DNA of 6,165 nt, from NCBI GenBank assembly GCA_900543175.1, contig UQQO01000119.1:1-6165 (forward strand). Direction: 5' to 3'. Under the pieces are notes generated by a model, which did no database searches, was not told the origin of the DNA, and was given only the letters and a program-made list of their open reading frames with translations. The stretch is from an uncultured Fusobacterium sp. Its GTDB lineage: Bacteria > Fusobacteriota > Fusobacteriia > Fusobacteriales > Fusobacteriaceae. This document shows, one piece after another, positions 5,114 to 6,165 of this stretch (positions are counted from its first letter, which is position 1; the number at the start of each line of letters is the position of its first letter). The translations under genes and the position numbers were made by a program.

Positions 5114-5836
5114 ATGGAAAATCAAAATATGTTAGAAATCAAAGATTTACACGTTTATTACGATAATATTCATGCTTTAAAAGGAATCTCATTAAATGTT
5201 AAACAAGGTGAGATTGTATCACTTATTGGAGCTAATGGAGCTGGTAAAACTACTACTCTACAAACTATCTCTGGACTTATCAACTCTAGAGAGGGACATA
5301 TTTTCTTTGAAGGAAAGGATATTACAAAGGAAAAATCACATAAGATTTGTGAGATTGGAATTGCTCAAGTCCCTGAAGGAAGAAGAGTTTTTGCTAAACT
5401 TCCTGTAAAAGATAACTTAAAACTAGGTGCTTTTACTGTAAAAGATACTCCTGAAAATCTTGAAAAAGATAGAGCTAATTTTTATAAAACTTTCCCAAGG
5501 ATGTCTGAACGTAAAAATCAATTAGCTGGTACTCTTTCTGGTGGAGAGCAACAAATGCTTGCTATGGGTAGAGCTATTATGAGTAGACCAAAACTTTTAA
5601 TTCTTGATGAACCATCAATGGGACTTTCTCCTCTATTTGTAAAAGAGATCTTCTCTGTTATTAAAAAGCTTAAAGAGATGGGAACTACTATTCTTTTAGT
5701 TGAACAAAATGCTAAAATGGCTCTTGCTATCTCTGATAGAGCCTATGTAATTGAAACTGGAAGAATTACTCTTGAGGGAGATGCAAAAGAGTTAATGAAT
5801 AATCCACAAATTAAAAAAGCTTACTTAGGAGCTTAA
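5114..5836 (+). CDS. livF: Branched-chain amino acid ABC transporter ATP-binding protein LivF
   Basis: This is the second ATPase, 240 residues, expected to form a heterodimer with LivG. It has Walker A GANGAGKTT (39-47), Q-loop Gln85 in IAQVPEGRRVF, the canonical signature LSGGEQQMLAMGRA (141-154), Walker B LLILDEP (161-167) and D-loop MGLSP. The usual switch histidine is replaced by Gln198 in LLVEQNA, which is typical of LivF and makes the two ATP sites of the LivGF pair unequal. The start lies 2 nt after the livG stop. AAGGAG at 5095-5100 is rather far (13 nt), and a weaker GAAGAG (5103-5108) is closer, so translation is probably coupled to livG. It is the last gene of the operon and a strong hairpin terminator follows. 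Confidence 0.95.
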   Translation: MENQNMLEIKDLHVYYDNIHALKGISLNVKQGEIVSLIGANGAGKTTTLQTISGLINSREGHIFFEGKDITKEKSHKICEIGIAQVPEGRRVFAKLPVKDNLKLGAFTVKDTPENLEKDRANFYKTFPRMSERKNQLAGTLSGGEQQMLAMGRAIMSRPKLLILDEPSMGLSPLFVKEIFSVIKKLKEMGTTILLVEQNAKMALAISDRAYVIETGRITLEGDAKELMNNPQIKKAYLGA

Positions 5837-5843
5837 TTATTTT

Positions 5844-5891
5844 AAAACTATTGTAGACTAAATTTTTTATTTAGTTTATAATAGTTTTTTT
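5844..5891 (+). terminator. Terminator of the liv operon
   Basis: Bases 5844-5863 pair with 5869-5888 in a stem of about 20 pairs with two G-U wobbles and a TTTTT loop. The base of the stem is AAAACTATT (5844-5852) with AATAGTTTT (5880-5888). A run of seven T (5885-5891) ends the structure. It starts 7 nt after the livF stop, so it is placed to end the operon transcript despite its low GC content. Confidence 0.85.
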
Positions 5892-5910
5892 ATGATAGAA
5901 TCTAAAAATA

Positions 5911-5919
5911 TGTTATACT
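5911..5919 (+). promoter_or_regulatory. Extended -10 promoter of the downstream gene
   Basis: TGTTATACT (5911-5919) is a TATACT hexamer with the TGn extension. The upstream -35 region is poor, as at the promoter at 172-180. It lies between the liv terminator and the next coding sequence, making that gene a separate transcription unit starting near 5926. Confidence 0.6.
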
Positions 5920-5953
5920 ATATATCATAATTTTAGGAGGTTAAGAGATTAAA

Positions 5954-6165
5954 TTGAATAATTTTTACATTGTTATGGCTATTGTTGGAATGTTGCTAAC
6001 AGGAGCTACTATTTTAAAAGTAAAAAATCTATTGGATATCTATAAAATATATAAAAATGATAAAAGTATAGAAAATAAAATTGATTTATCTAAAAATATT
6101 ATTAGATTAGGGATTTATCTAATAGCTTTTGCTATGTATATCTACTATCTTTTTATAGCTTTAAC
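5954..6165 (+). CDS. Unrecognised membrane protein, 5' part only
   Basis: This reading frame is open to the end of the window and shows 70 residues, starting (L/M)NNFYIVMAIVGMLLTGATIL. Two hydrophobic segments are visible (about 4-22 and 50-70), separated by a basic, Lys/Asp-rich stretch containing KNLLDIYKIYKNDKSIENK. I do not recognise a family. AGGAGG (5935-5940) is an excellent Shine-Dalgarno but no ATG lies at the right distance. TTG at 5954 is 13 nt away, or 5 nt from a weaker AAGAGA (5943-5948). ATT at 5948 has ideal spacing but is a very rare start codon, and the first in-frame ATG (5975) is 34 nt away. I chose TTG; an in-frame TAA at 5942-5944 bars anything earlier than about 5945. 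Confidence 0.6.
   Translation, partial: MNNFYIVMAIVGMLLTGATILKVKNLLDIYKIYKNDKSIENKIDLSKNIIRLGIYLIAFAMYIYYLFIAL

Noticed and set aside
5196..5408. Second + strand frame inside livF
   Set aside because: It is an out-of-frame shadow of livF codons without its own ribosome binding site.
1..6165. CRISPR array, insertion sequence, tRNA or rRNA
   Set aside because: I see no regularly spaced direct repeats, transposase frame, terminal inverted repeats or tRNA-like cloverleaf anywhere in the window.

Overview
The window is a very AT-rich stretch of bacterial chromosome with strong AGGAGG-type ribosome binding sites and low-GC hairpin terminators. Together with a complete branched-chain amino acid transporter operon and a MORN-repeat lipoprotein, this suggests a low-GC anaerobic amino-acid user of the Fusobacterium type. 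That assignment is inference from composition and gene content; no rRNA or other phylogenetic marker is present.

Layout, all genes on the + strand: (1) positions 1-220 hold no gene, only a possible weak terminator and an extended -10 promoter. (2) 221-706 encodes a small lipoprotein with about four MORN-type repeats. (3) 707-1206 has no large gene but is the most interesting part. It holds a good promoter (807-835), a strong Shine-Dalgarno, a 34-codon ORF dominated by Leu, Ile and Val codons (891-995), a set of mutually exclusive RNA pairings and an intrinsic terminator (1085-1111). (4) 1207-5836 is a complete liv ABC transporter in the order binding lipoprotein, permease LivH, permease LivM, ATPase LivG, ATPase LivF. 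A long hairpin lies between the binding protein and livH, livM and livG overlap by 8 bp, and a 20-bp-stem terminator follows livF. (5) From 5892 a separate unit begins, with its own extended -10 promoter and the start of an unrecognised membrane protein that runs off the window.

The main result is that 842-1111 reads as a classical ribosome-mediated transcription attenuator for branched-chain amino acids. The leader peptide begins MLLLNIISFVICVIIIRVI. Seven of its eight Ile codons are ATA and three of its four Val codons are GTC, codons I do not find for these residues in the downstream binding-protein gene. Segment 1 (900-910) and segment 3 (1091-1097) carry near-identical CTTAACA/CCTAACA copies that compete for one segment 2 (TGTTAGG, 983-989). 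The leader stop codon (993-995) lies inside segment 2, and segment 3 is the 5' arm of the terminator. The proposed logic is: charged Leu/Ile/Val tRNAs let the ribosome reach the stop, mask segment 2 and permit termination; starvation stalls the ribosome early, frees segment 2 to pair with segment 3, and lets transcription enter the transporter genes. The pairings are seen in the sequence; the regulation is inferred. The leader also gives evidence, independent of homology, that the transporter carries branched-chain amino acids.
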